This document shows positions 6,850 to 14,310 of a DNA stretch of 17,937 nucleotides, piece after piece; the first letter of the stretch is position 1, and the number at the start of each line of letters is the position of its first letter. A program made the translations under genes and the position numbers. The DNA comes from Bacteroidales bacterium. GTDB taxonomy: Bacteria; Bacteroidota; Bacteroidia; Bacteroidales; UBA932. Below the pieces are notes generated by a model that saw only the letters and a program-made list of their open reading frames with translations, had not been told where the DNA came from and did not search any database. The DNA lies in NCBI GenBank assembly GCA_017555445.1, contig JAFZGK010000010.1:1-17937 (forward strand). Direction: 5' to 3'.

Positions 6850-7005
6850 TTTACAGCGCTAAGATAGCGATTTTTCTTTAAAATCCGTGAACACCTCGTG
6901 AACACCAAACTTTTTATTTAAGCATTTTCAGGGGTTTTCACGATTTTCACAAAAGTATTAAATGATTGATTTATAGCACTTTAACCTTTCACAGATTTTC
7001 ACAAA
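6799..7005. repeat. Candidate recombinase arm-type sites / operators between integrase and attachment site
   Basis: GTGAACACC occurs three times: 6801-6809 (inside a CGGTG-AA-CACCG dyad within the integrase 5' coding end), 6887-6895 and 6898-6906 (11-bp period). Two copies of a longer direct repeat follow: TTTCACGATTTTCACAAA at 6936-6953 and TTTCACAGATTTTCACAAA at 6987-7005, about 51 bp apart. GTGAA and TTCAC are complementary, so the two classes may be inverted copies of one site. Paired short repeats on the element side of the crossover are typical for arm-type binding of tyrosine recombinases or for an excisionase. The assignment is inference. Confidence 0.5.
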
Positions 7006-7021
7006 TATCCCCTATTTACCA

Positions 7022-7063
7022 TTCATAATCATGAGGTCCCCAGTTCAATCCTGGGTCCCGCTA
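7022..7063 (+). other. Attachment site: 3' portion of a tRNA gene with CAT anticodon
   Basis: The stretch reads as the 3' part of a tRNA. Anticodon loop TTCATAA is at 7022-7028, the 3' anticodon stem TCATG at 7029-7033, and the variable loop AGGTC at 7034-7038. The T arm is CCCAG-TTCAATC-CTGGG at 7039-7055, the acceptor 3' strand TCCCGCT at 7056-7062, and discriminator A at 7063; no CCA is encoded. The matching 5' half (acceptor AGCGGGA, D arm) is absent upstream, where integrase repeats lie instead. This is the usual scar of an element that entered a tRNA 3' half and rebuilt the tRNA at the other junction. CAT could be Met or Ile2; I cannot separate them from this part. Confidence 0.82.
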
Positions 7064-7069
7064 CAAGAA

Positions 7070-7096
7070 AGTACAGCAGAACGCTGTGCTTTTTTT
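7070..7096 (+). terminator. Rho-independent terminator, originally of the tRNA
   Basis: AGTACAGC (7070-7077) pairs with GCTGTGCT (7083-7090), including one G-T pair. The loop is 5 nt and a run of T follows at 7090-7096. It lies 7 bp after the tRNA discriminator base. It marks the right side of the attachment site as original chromosome. Confidence 0.75.
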
Positions 7097-7102
7097 GTTT
7101 AT

Positions 7103-7225
7103 ACCCCCTCAAGCCATCACCCGTATGGGTCAGACGATACCACAACAGCCACCGAAAGCTTGCTTTCAAGGTGGCTGTTGTGGTATTGGATGCAGTGAGC
7201 GCAGCGAACGATGGCTTGAGGGGTA
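7103..7225. repeat. Large nested palindrome, ~120 bp, next to the insertion junction
   Basis: The outer arms CCCCTCAAGCCATC (7105-7118) and GATGGCTTGAGGGG (7210-7223) are perfect, extended by TACC with one extra C on the left. A short hairpin, ACCC-GTAT-GGGT, is at 7119-7130. The inner stem is a perfect 17-bp inverted repeat, ATACCACAACAGCCACC (7137-7153) and its complement (7170-7186), capped by GAAAG-CTTG-CTTTC (7154-7167). The right shoulder (7187-7209) contains AGTGAGCGCAGCGAAC. The shape, an outer stem enclosing hairpins, would suit a REP/MITE-like repeat or a structured RNA. I could not match it to a named family, and no terminal target duplication is obvious. Confidence 0.75.
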
Positions 7226-7365
7226 CCTGACACGGACAACTCACAGCAATCCCCCACTTTCTTGGGTAAAAAGCAAAGGGACCGAAAGGACTAGAAGGAG
7301 CCGTCAGGCGACTGAAACATCCTGGGTCCGGCCTATTATTCCGACATTATTCCGACAAAGTCAGT
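7224..7365. other. Gene-free stretch with an 11-bp tandem repeat
   Basis: No convincing gene on either strand. ATTATTCCGAC occurs twice in tandem (7335-7345, 7346-7356), just before the 3' end of the outer-membrane protein gene. The part from 7250 to 7330 is purine-rich with short complementary words (GGACC at 7280 area and GGTCC at 7325 area; GCC-GTCA-GGC), too weak to define an RNA fold by eye. It may belong to the same dispersed unit as the palindrome to its left. Confidence 0.4.
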
Positions 7366-7965
7366 TTAGTGCGCAAAGATGAATCCGAAGTAGATGCGCG
7401 GTCCCATCGGTCTGTTCAGGCCGGTCTTTCTGATGGCCAGAAGCCAGTCTGCCTTGACTGTCAGACGGAGAGCCTCTCCAACCTGGATATCACAACCCAC
7501 AAACGGATCCACAGCAAAGAACGGCTGCTTGTTGAGAACAGCATTCGCTTCAGGAAGCCAGTCATGGCTGTCACCCTCAAACATATAATATGCAGTCTCC
7601 ATTCCGCCGCCGACACTGGCTCCTGCATAAGGATAGAAACGCCCCGCCTTCCAGAACCAGTCTGCAAGGATGCCGGTCCAGAATACCTTGTTATGACTGC
7701 CCTTTGCAAGATCCTTCTTCAGACTCATTGAGGAGAAATAGCCCTCGAATCCTGTACGGAAATGATCGGAGAGATGAAGTCTCGCGACACCGCCCATACC
7801 GAAAGTGCCGCCCTTAGGAGTATAATTATATGGATTGTCACCGCCGAACTGATAGCCGCTATGGATCATCATGCCGCCTGAAAAGCCCTTGATGAATTTC
7901 TTCTCCCGGGCTGTGGCCGAAATGCAAAGCAGACTAAGAATAAAGATCAATATGTATTTACGCAT
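7366..7965 (-). CDS. Small outer-membrane beta-barrel protein
   Basis: A 199-residue protein. Residues 1-19 are a signal peptide (MRKYILIFILSLLCISATA, cleavage after ATA). The mature part alternates aromatic and glycine-rich strands: GGMMIHSGYQFGG, GGTFGMGGVARLHLSDHFR, GFEGYFSSMSL, FYPYAGASVGGGMETAYYMF, LRLTVKADWLLAI and a final PRIYFGFIFAH. This is typical of an eight-stranded OmpX/OmpA-like or PorT-like barrel in Bacteroidetes. No enzymatic motif. It is divergent from the glycan-utilization operon across 173 bp and need not be related to it. The exact function is unknown. It is the first chromosomal gene beyond the element. Confidence 0.8.
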   Translation of the reverse strand: MRKYILIFILSLLCISATAREKKFIKGFSGGMMIHSGYQFGGDNPYNYTPKGGTFGMGGVARLHLSDHFRTGFEGYFSSMSLKKDLAKGSHNKVFWTGILADWFWKAGRFYPYAGASVGGGMETAYYMFEGDSHDWLPEANAVLNKQPFFAVDPFVGCDIQVGEALRLTVKADWLLAIRKTGLNRPMGPRIYFGFIFAH

Positions 7966-7987
7966 AGTTATCTATTTAAATGGGTGA

Positions 7988-7995
7988 CAAAAATA
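7988..7995 (-). promoter_or_regulatory. Putative -7 box of the outer-membrane barrel gene
   Basis: On the minus strand TATTTTTG matches the Bacteroidetes TAnnTTTG -7 consensus, 22 bp before the ATG at 7965. No good -33 TTTG is seen at the expected distance, so the call is tentative. Confidence 0.4.
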
Positions 7996-8091
7996 GATAA
8001 ATTTATGGATATAGCAGAAATCACATTGCCATTTGGCGCATTTTTGGTTAATTTGTGGCTTCTGACTCATAAAAATGTAAATATCATTATA

Positions 8092-8107
8092 TAAAATAGC
8101 TATTTTA
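8092..8107. promoter_or_regulatory. Perfect 16-bp palindrome upstream of the glycan operon
   Basis: TAAAATAGCTATTTTA is identical to its reverse complement. It ends 2 bp before the putative -7 box at 8110-8117, the spot for an operator of the GH5-SusC-SusD operon. No regulator gene (SusR, HTCS or ECF sigma/anti-sigma) lies in the window, so the binding protein is unknown. A chance AT-rich palindrome is possible. Confidence 0.4.
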
Positions 8108-8109
8108 CT

Positions 8110-8117
8110 TATATTTG
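8110..8117 (+). promoter_or_regulatory. Putative -7 box of the GH5-SusC-SusD operon
   Basis: TATATTTG fits the TAnnTTTG consensus, 21 bp before the chosen ATG at 8139. A -33 element is not evident, which would agree with dependence on an activator. Confidence 0.45.
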
Positions 8118-8138
8118 TTAAGCTCAAAACAAATATTT

Positions 8139-9347
8139 ATGAATGTCAGACATATCTTGACCGTCGTCCTGGCAGTCCTTGTCCAGGCATGCTCTCCGGG
8201 AAATCTCAACCCTTCCAACAGTTGCATGGCTCAAGTCACAGCACAGAAATGGAATGCAGAAATCACAGCAGGATGGAATCTTGGAAATCAGTTTGAATGC
8301 GGGGCAAACGGAGTCGACAACGAATCTTTTGTCATATCAAACCCTGCCGGCTCGATCAATGCGGAAACTGCATGGGGCAATCCGAAGGTTACCAAGAAGA
8401 TGATAAAGGCAGTGAAGGATGCAGGATTCGATGCCGTTCGCATTCCGATACGCTGGCAGCAGCATATCACCGATCCTCAGGCAATGAGTATCGACCGCTC
8501 ATGGATGGCCAGAATCAAGGAGGTCGTGGACTGGTGTCTCGAATATGACATGAAGGTCATAATCAACACTCATCACGACAAATGGCTAGAAAGCCGTCCT
8601 CAGCATAAATACAAGATTGAAAACTGTCAGAAACTTGCTCTTCTCTGGCTGAATATTGCCAGCGAGTTTGCCTCTTACGATTACCGTCTTGCATTCGCCG
8701 GAACAAATGAAGTGCATGAACGTGACAACTGGGGCAAGCCTACAGCCGAAAATCTGGAGGTACAGAATGCATATAACCAGACTTTCATAGACATTGTACG
8801 CTCGACAGGAGGAAACAACCTCAAGAGACATCTCATCGTTCAGACATATGTGTGCAACCCTGACTTCGGTCTTTATGACAATGATTTCGTAATTCCTACA
8901 GACATCGAAGGCAACGGCAACGACTACATGAGTGTCGAATTCCATTATTATAATCCGTGGGAATATTGCGGAGAGGGCAAGCGCTATTTCTGGGGAAGCC
9001 CATATAAAGAACATGGAGGTTCTGACGTCGATGAACTGAACATCAAAAACATGTTTGAGAAAGCAGCTCAGACATGGGCATCAAAAGGACTGGGAGTAGT
9101 CATCGGGGAATGGGGCGTTACAGACCATTACAAGTCAGGACAGGCAGACCTCGGACGCCAGAACATATCTTATTACTGCAATTATTTTGTCAGCGAGGCA
9201 CGCCGTCACGGATTCTCGACCTTCGTATGGGACAACAACAAGTTCGGCAACGGCGAGGACAACTTCGGAATATTCGACAGAAGAAAGAATATGAATCCTG
9301 CCGCAGAATGGATGTTGAGAGGAATATTCGCAAGCACCCAACAATAA
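8139..9347 (+). CDS. GH5 family endo-glycanase, lipoprotein (probably subfamily 4-like beta-glucanase)
   Basis: A 402-residue protein with a type II signal peptide ending in VQAC (Cys18), so probably surface- or outer-membrane-anchored. The GH5 (beta/alpha)8 barrel covers residues ~37-400. Landmarks are GWNLGN (45-50), RIPIRW (101-106), the NTHHD box (143-147), the acid/base Glu191 in AGTNEV, the FHYYNPW segment (268-274), the nucleophile Glu324 in VIGEWG and Trp364 in FVWDNN. It would cut internal beta-1,4 linkages by the retaining mechanism. The substrate (cellulose-like glucan, xyloglucan, lichenan) cannot be settled from motifs. I prefer ATG 8139, which directly precedes the lipoprotein signal, over a TTG at 8115 lying inside the putative promoter. 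It is the first gene of a four-gene operon, 23 bp ahead of susC. Confidence 0.9.
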   Translation: MNVRHILTVVLAVLVQACSPGNLNPSNSCMAQVTAQKWNAEITAGWNLGNQFECGANGVDNESFVISNPAGSINAETAWGNPKVTKKMIKAVKDAGFDAVRIPIRWQQHITDPQAMSIDRSWMARIKEVVDWCLEYDMKVIINTHHDKWLESRPQHKYKIENCQKLALLWLNIASEFASYDYRLAFAGTNEVHERDNWGKPTAENLEVQNAYNQTFIDIVRSTGGNNLKRHLIVQTYVCNPDFGLYDNDFVIPTDIEGNGNDYMSVEFHYYNPWEYCGEGKRYFWGSPYKEHGGSDVDELNIKNMFEKAAQTWASKGLGVVIGEWGVTDHYKSGQADLGRQNISYYCNYFVSEARRHGFSTFVWDNNKFGNGEDNFGIFDRRKNMNPAAEWMLRGIFASTQQ

Positions 9348-9370
9348 CACACACTATAATCATCAGAATT

Positions 9371-12300
9371 ATGGAAAGACACTTTCACAAAATGATCTGT
9401 ATGATTGCTATGCTGGCAACTATGCTGGCTGCAGGCATACAGTCAGCATCGGCCGCTGATGTGGTTGATGTCTCGGCAGTCCAGCAGACTGCAAAGGTTC
9501 ACGGTACCGTTTCAGATGCGATGGGTCCTGTGGCCGGAGCTGCAGTCGTGGCAATCGGAACAAATGCCGGAACCGTTACAGACGAGAACGGTAAATTCGA
9601 ACTTGACGTAGAGCCAGGTACTCTTCTCGTCGTTTCATGTCTTGGATACAAGGACATAAACGTAATGGCTGCCGCAGGAATGAAAATCATGCTCGAAGAG
9701 GACACTACACTCCTCGAAGAGGTAGTGGTTACAGCTCTCGGCATCAAACGTGACCGCAAGGCTCTCGGATACGCGCTCAGCGAAGTGAAGGGAGATGAAC
9801 TCAACAAGGCCAAGGAAACTAATGTGATCAACTCGCTCGCGGGTAAGGTGGCAGGTCTCATCATCAACGAGACAGCCGGCGGTCCTTCAGGCTCGACACG
9901 AGTACTCCTCCGCGGTAATACAGAGATGACCGGCAACAACCAGCCACTTTATGTCATCGACGGAGTTCCATTGGATAACACAAACTTCGGAAGTGCAGGA
10001 CTCGCAGGCGGTTATGATCTCGGAGACGGTATCTCTGCGATCAACCCTGATGACATCGAGAACATGACAGTCCTCAAAGGACCAGCAGCATCCGCTCTTT
10101 ATGGTAGCCGCGCATCTCACGGTGTCATCCTCATCACAACCAAGAAGGCAGACAAGGAGACATTCAGCATTGAATTCAACAGTTCGCTCACACTTGACTC
10201 TCAGCTTGCAAAGTGGGATAACATCCAGCAGGTTTACGGTATGGGTTACAATGGTGACTATACAAGAGATGCAAGTTCCGGCACTAACATGAGCTGGGGT
10301 CCTAAGGCCGACAATTTCGACGTGACATACTATGACGGACAGACACGTCCGTTCTACATGTTCAAGGACAACACATCCGGCTTCTTCCGTCTCGGAGGTA
10401 CTATGCAGAACTCAGTCATCCTTTCGACAAACACAGGAAAGACAGGAGTGCGCTTCTCAGTAACAGACATGCGCAACCGCGACATCCTTCCTAACACAAA
10501 CATGAGCCGTGACAACTTCAACCTCCGCGTCAATACTTCAATGGGCAAGGTTGATTTCGACTTCACAGCAAACTACACTCACGAGGATGTGTTGAACCGT
10601 CCTGCTCTCGGAGACTCACAGAGCAACGTCGGAAAGAATCTCATGACCCTTGCGGGCACATACAACCAGGCATGGCTCCAGACTTATGAGAATGCTGACG
10701 GAACTTATGCCAACTGGAACGGTCTCGACCAGTACAACAAGAACCCATATTGGGATCTTTATAAGAACAAGAACAATACAGACAAGGATGTATTCCGTCT
10801 TTCGGGTAGAGCCATCTGGAATGTGACAGATCACTTCAAGATCCAGGGTACTGTCGGTACAGACATGAACAAGATGACCTTCGAAGAGATGACATACCGC
10901 ACAACTCCAGGTGCTTCTGCAGGTAAGATGCAGAGTCAGGTATTCAACAACAGAACCCTGAATGCAGAACTCCTTGCAATGTACAACAACAATTGGGGTG
11001 ACTGGGATGTGACAGCCACAGCAGGAGGAAACGTTTATAACGTGAATAACCTCACTACTACATTCTCAGGTCTCGAGCAGCAGATGGACAATGTGTTCAA
11101 CATCATGAACTATGCTGAGCAGAGCATCCAGCAGGGCACATACAGAAAGCAGATCAACTCTCTCTTTGCAAGTGCAAGTGTAGGATTCCGCCGTACATAC
11201 TATCTCGAAGCTACAGTTCGTGGAGACCAGTCATCTACCCTTCCAGTACAGAACAACATCTACGTGTACCCTTCAGTTTCTGGTAGCTGGGTATTCTCCG
11301 AGTACCTCGACAACAAGAATATCCTTTCTTACGGTAAGTTGAGAGCATCATGGGCTCAGGTAGGTAGTGATACCGACCCATATCAGCTTGCACTTAATTA
11401 TGGCACAGCAAAATACGCTTATCCGGGTGCAGTCATCGGTATGATCAACAACAGCATACAGCCGAACTTCGATCTCAAGCCGACCATGACTTCATCATAT
11501 GAGCTCGGTCTTGAAATGAAGTTCCTCAACGGCAGAGTAAGCCTCGATGCGACATACTACGACCAGAATTCACGCAATCAGATCATCTCTCTTGCATCTT
11601 CTTCAACTTCAGGTTACTCGGCTCGCCTTGTGAATGCCGGTGAGATCCAGAACAGAGGAATTGAGCTCGCATTGAACGGAAGAGCCGTTCAGGCAGGTGA
11701 TTTCGCATGGGATCTTGGAGTAAACTTCTCAAAGAATTCAAACAAGGTGAAGTCTCTCGTTGAAGGAATGGATTACTTCGAGCTTGAGAAGGCAACATGG
11801 TGCGGCGTTTCTGTAGGAGCAGAAGTTGGTGAGAACTTCGGTTCGATCATCGGTAAGGACTTCCTCCGCACAGAAGACGGACAGGCTATCATCGACCCTG
11901 CAACAGGTCTTCCTAAGGTTGACGAGCAGACAAAGACTCTCGGTAACGCTTCTTGGGACTGGACAGGCGGTTTCTATTCTACATTCACATACAAGAATTT
12001 CCGCCTCGCTGCAGGATTTGACGTGAAGGTAGGTGCAGATCTCTATTCTATGTCAATGAGATCGGCATACCAGACAGGTAAGGCTATGGAGACTCTTGAA
12101 GGCCGTGAAGAGTGGTATATCTCTGAGGATGCACGCGAAGCTGCAGGTATGACACTTGAGGCTTGGAGAGCATCAGGCAACATGACAGGTTTCATCGCTC
12201 CGGGTGTAATCGACAACGGAGACGGAACTTACAGACCTAACGATATCCCTGTAAACCCTGAGAACTACTGGAAGTCAGTAGCTGAAAATGCTCCTGGAAC

Positions 12301-12550
12301 ATTCGTATATGACAATTCATATGTAAAGTGCCGTGAGATCACATTCGGTTACACATTCCCTGAAAGACTTCTCGGCAAGGCTGTCAAGGGACTCAGCCTC
12401 TCATTCGTAGCACGAAATCCTTTCATCGTATGGAAGAACATTCCTAACATCGATCCGGATTCAGCTTACAACACATCAGGAATGGGACTCGAGTATGGTT
12501 CATTGCCATCACGCCGCAGCTTCGGTTTCAACATCAACCTCAAATTCTAA
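9371..12550 (+). CDS. susC: SusC-like TonB-dependent outer-membrane transporter
   Basis: A 1059-residue SusC/RagA-type protein, the usual length. The signal peptide is residues 1-28 (cleavage in SASA/A). Residues ~42-108 are the carboxypeptidase-D-regulatory-like domain (VHGTVSDAMGPVAGA, GTVTDENGKFEL, LVVSCLGYKDINV). EEVVVTALGIKRDRKALGYA (~116-135) is the TonB box and linker typical of SusC. The plug follows with INSLAGKVAGLII, STRVLLRGNTEM and PLYVIDGVPLDN. The rest is a 22-strand barrel with a terminal aromatic GFNINLKF. It imports oligosaccharides released by the GH5 enzyme, with SusD as lid. The reading frame is open further upstream within the GH5 gene, but the ATG at 9371 directly before the signal peptide is the clear start. 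The specific glycan is not predictable. The symbol marks the family, not starch specificity. Confidence 0.95.
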   Translation: MERHFHKMICMIAMLATMLAAGIQSASAADVVDVSAVQQTAKVHGTVSDAMGPVAGAAVVAIGTNAGTVTDENGKFELDVEPGTLLVVSCLGYKDINVMAAAGMKIMLEEDTTLLEEVVVTALGIKRDRKALGYALSEVKGDELNKAKETNVINSLAGKVAGLIINETAGGPSGSTRVLLRGNTEMTGNNQPLYVIDGVPLDNTNFGSAGLAGGYDLGDGISAINPDDIENMTVLKGPAASALYGSRASHGVILITTKKADKETFSIEFNSSLTLDSQLAKWDNIQQVYGMGYNGDYTRDASSGTNMSWGPKADNFDVTYYDGQTRPFYMFKDNTSGFFRLGGTMQNSVILSTNTGKTGVRFSVTDMRNRDILPNTNMSRDNFNLRVNTSMGKVDFDFTANYTHEDVLNRPALGDSQSNVGKNLMTLAGTYNQAWLQTYENADGTYANWNGLDQYNKNPYWDLYKNKNNTDKDVFRLSGRAIWNVTDHFKIQGTVGTDMNKMTFEEMTYRTTPGASAGKMQSQVFNNRTLNAELLAMYNNNWGDWDVTATAGGNVYNVNNLTTTFSGLEQQMDNVFNIMNYAEQSIQQGTYRKQINSLFASASVGFRRTYYLEATVRGDQSSTLPVQNNIYVYPSVSGSWVFSEYLDNKNILSYGKLRASWAQVGSDTDPYQLALNYGTAKYAYPGAVIGMINNSIQPNFDLKPTMTSSYELGLEMKFLNGRVSLDATYYDQNSRNQIISLASSSTSGYSARLVNAGEIQNRGIELALNGRAVQAGDFAWDLGVNFSKNSNKVKSLVEGMDYFELEKATWCGVSVGAEVGENFGSIIGKDFLRTEDGQAIIDPATGLPKVDEQTKTLGNASWDWTGGFYSTFTYKNFRLAAGFDVKVGADLYSMSMRSAYQTGKAMETLEGREEWYISEDAREAAGMTLEAWRASGNMTGFIAPGVIDNGDGTYRPNDIPVNPENYWKSVAENAPGTFVYDNSYVKCREITFGYTFPERLLGKAVKGLSLSFVARNPFIVWKNIPNIDPDSAYNTSGMGLEYGSLPSRRSFGFNINLKF

Positions 12551-12565
12551 ACAGGAGATCCGACT

Positions 12566-14293
12566 ATGCAAAAGATATTTAAAACTTTGATTGCCCTTCT
12601 GACAGCCGGAGTCATCTTCTCCGCATGCAGCAAGGAATATATGCAGGGCCTGAATACCGACACATCAAAGGTAGAGTCCCTCGACCCTAACATGCAGCTT
12701 ACAACTGCTCTTCTTCAGACATACGGCGATTTCAGCCTTATGGACACATACAGAAGCTACATCACAGGATTCACACAGCATTTCGCCGGCGGATGGAACG
12801 TGACCAACTATGCTGGTTCAGTATATGCTTTTGACGATCAGATGCGCCTTCTCTGGGACCGCTACTACTCCGTATCGATCAAGAATCTTGCAGACGCCAT
12901 CGCAAACTCAACTGACAAGCCGAACTTGAACGCGGCTCTCAGAATCCACTACGTATACCTCATGTCAGTTCTTACTGATACCTATGGAGACGTTCCTTGT
13001 CTCGAAGCAGGTAAGGGTTATCTCGAGGGAATCGCAACTCCTAAGTATGACTCTCAGGAAGATATCTACAACTTCTTCTTCGATGAGCTCAAGGCTTGCG
13101 TAGCTCAGCTTGGTACAGGCGAGGACCGCCTCACTGGCGACGTGACCAGCCTCGGCGGCGACACAGACGCATGGAAGCGTTATGCAAACTCTTTGAGAAT
13201 GCGTTTTGCTATGCGTATTTCCGATATCAATCCTCAGAAGGCACAGGCAGAGTTCGAAGCTGCAGCTATTGCAGCAGGCGGATATATCACTTCCGCTTCA
13301 CAGGATGCTTACGTTGTGTACATCGATGGTCCTTTCACTCTTTATGACGGTGCTGCAGAACTTGACTTCCGCGTAAATGCTCTTGGCGAGATCCTTTACG
13401 GTCAGGACCCTACATCTCCTACATTCGTATCTTCTACTTTCTATAATATGATGAAGGACAACAACGACCCTCGTCTTTATAGAATCTGCAGACACTACAT
13501 CAACACCAAGCGCAGCGAGACAAAGCCAGACGCAGAGTGGAACGTTGACGTTACAGATGAAGTTCTTGCATATTATGAAAGAATCGGCGAAAGCGTTCAG
13601 CCTTGCAACCCTGGTGCTGCATGGTACAGCGACTGGGTGAACGCTCCTGCAGACAACGAGATCCCTACTCTCGAGAAACTCGTAGCTCAGGATCCTTCAG
13701 CAGGATTCAATGGAAACAACTTCAATGCAAGAATGTTGCGTCCATTCCTTTCTATCGATTTCGAACAGCCATATTGCCCAGGTTTCCTCATCTCTTCTGC
13801 AGAGGTTCATTTCCTTCTTGCTGAGGCAGCTGACAAGGGCTGGACTGTAGCAGGTTCGGTCGAGGATCATTTCAAGGCAGGTATCGCTGATGCGATGCAG
13901 ATCATCAACAAGCATTATGTGTCTGACGAGCATAAGATTACTGACAGCGAAGTTTCTACATATGCTGACGCAATGGCTGCAGGCCTCGCAACAAATGCAA
14001 AAGAGGCTATCAACACTCAGGCATGGCTTCTCCACTTCATGAATCCATCTGAAGCTTGGGCTAACCTTCGTCGCTCTGACTACCCTGTTGTCATGGACAG
14101 AACCAAGCTCAAGACTTACGACGGCTTCATCTACGATGACCCGGACATGTCAACTCCTACCCGTCTGAAATATCCTGTACTCGAAAGCAAGTACAACACT
14201 GCCAACTACAACGATGCCATCAAGCGTCTTGGCGGCAAGGACAACTGGCACGCACGTCTGTGGTGGGATACTGCTGATATCAATGTGAAATAA
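12566..14293 (+). CDS. susD: SusD-like outer-membrane glycan-binding lipoprotein
   Basis: A 575-residue SusD/RagB-family lipoprotein; its pattern is closer to the SusD-like_2 branch. The lipoprotein signal ends in FSAC (Cys21). The helical TPR-like scaffold starts at about 35. Recognisable parts are LWDRYYSVSIKNLADAI, the YLMSVLTDTYGDVPCLEA segment, the YNFFFDELKACVAQL helix, KRYANSLRMRFAMRIS, and the late SSAEVHFLLAEAA and SEAWANLRRSDYPVV motifs. It covers the SusC barrel and captures the substrate. It begins 15 bp after susC with a GGAG ribosome binding site, as expected for a cotranscribed pair. As with susC the symbol indicates family only. Confidence 0.95.
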   Translation: MQKIFKTLIALLTAGVIFSACSKEYMQGLNTDTSKVESLDPNMQLTTALLQTYGDFSLMDTYRSYITGFTQHFAGGWNVTNYAGSVYAFDDQMRLLWDRYYSVSIKNLADAIANSTDKPNLNAALRIHYVYLMSVLTDTYGDVPCLEAGKGYLEGIATPKYDSQEDIYNFFFDELKACVAQLGTGEDRLTGDVTSLGGDTDAWKRYANSLRMRFAMRISDINPQKAQAEFEAAAIAAGGYITSASQDAYVVYIDGPFTLYDGAAELDFRVNALGEILYGQDPTSPTFVSSTFYNMMKDNNDPRLYRICRHYINTKRSETKPDAEWNVDVTDEVLAYYERIGESVQPCNPGAAWYSDWVNAPADNEIPTLEKLVAQDPSAGFNGNNFNARMLRPFLSIDFEQPYCPGFLISSAEVHFLLAEAADKGWTVAGSVEDHFKAGIADAMQIINKHYVSDEHKITDSEVSTYADAMAAGLATNAKEAINTQAWLLHFMNPSEAWANLRRSDYPVVMDRTKLKTYDGFIYDDPDMSTPTRLKYPVLESKYNTANYNDAIKRLGGKDNWHARLWWDTADINVK

Positions 14294-14310
14294 TTTCAAT
14301 TGTGAAGATT

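Larger units (their letters stand above)
1..7063. mobile_element. Integrated mobilizable element (IME-like), right part; left end outside window
   Basis: A tyrosine recombinase gene lies at one end, next to a tRNA 3' fragment. BfmA/BtgA and a MobB-like relaxase provide mobilization, and a DUF3853-type small DNA-binding protein sits between. No conjugation (tra) genes are visible, so an element mobilized by a helper is the simplest reading, but the unseen left part could hold more. All genes run on the minus strand, away from the integrase end. The tRNA fragment at 7022-7063 still has its terminator on the right, so the chromosome begins there and the intact tRNA should sit at the far left end. 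The stretch from about 2.2 to 5.3 kb looks more AT-rich than the mobilization genes and the chromosomal genes, which suggests cargo of separate origin. The boundary is inferred from the tRNA fragment; the exact crossover cannot be seen. Confidence 0.82.

Noticed and set aside
7029..7244. Minus-strand open frame ending in GPRIELGTS
   Set aside because: This ending arises from reading the antisense of a tRNA 3' end; the rest comes from the palindrome. It is not a credible protein.
7086..7382. Plus-strand open frame of 98 codons over the palindrome
   Set aside because: It starts in the tRNA terminator and consists of palindrome and low-complexity Ser/Arg/Glu codons; no domain or ribosome binding site.
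9074..9370. Upstream extension of the susC reading frame into the GH5 gene
   Set aside because: The added ~99 residues are the GH5 gene read in another frame; the signal peptide begins at 9371.
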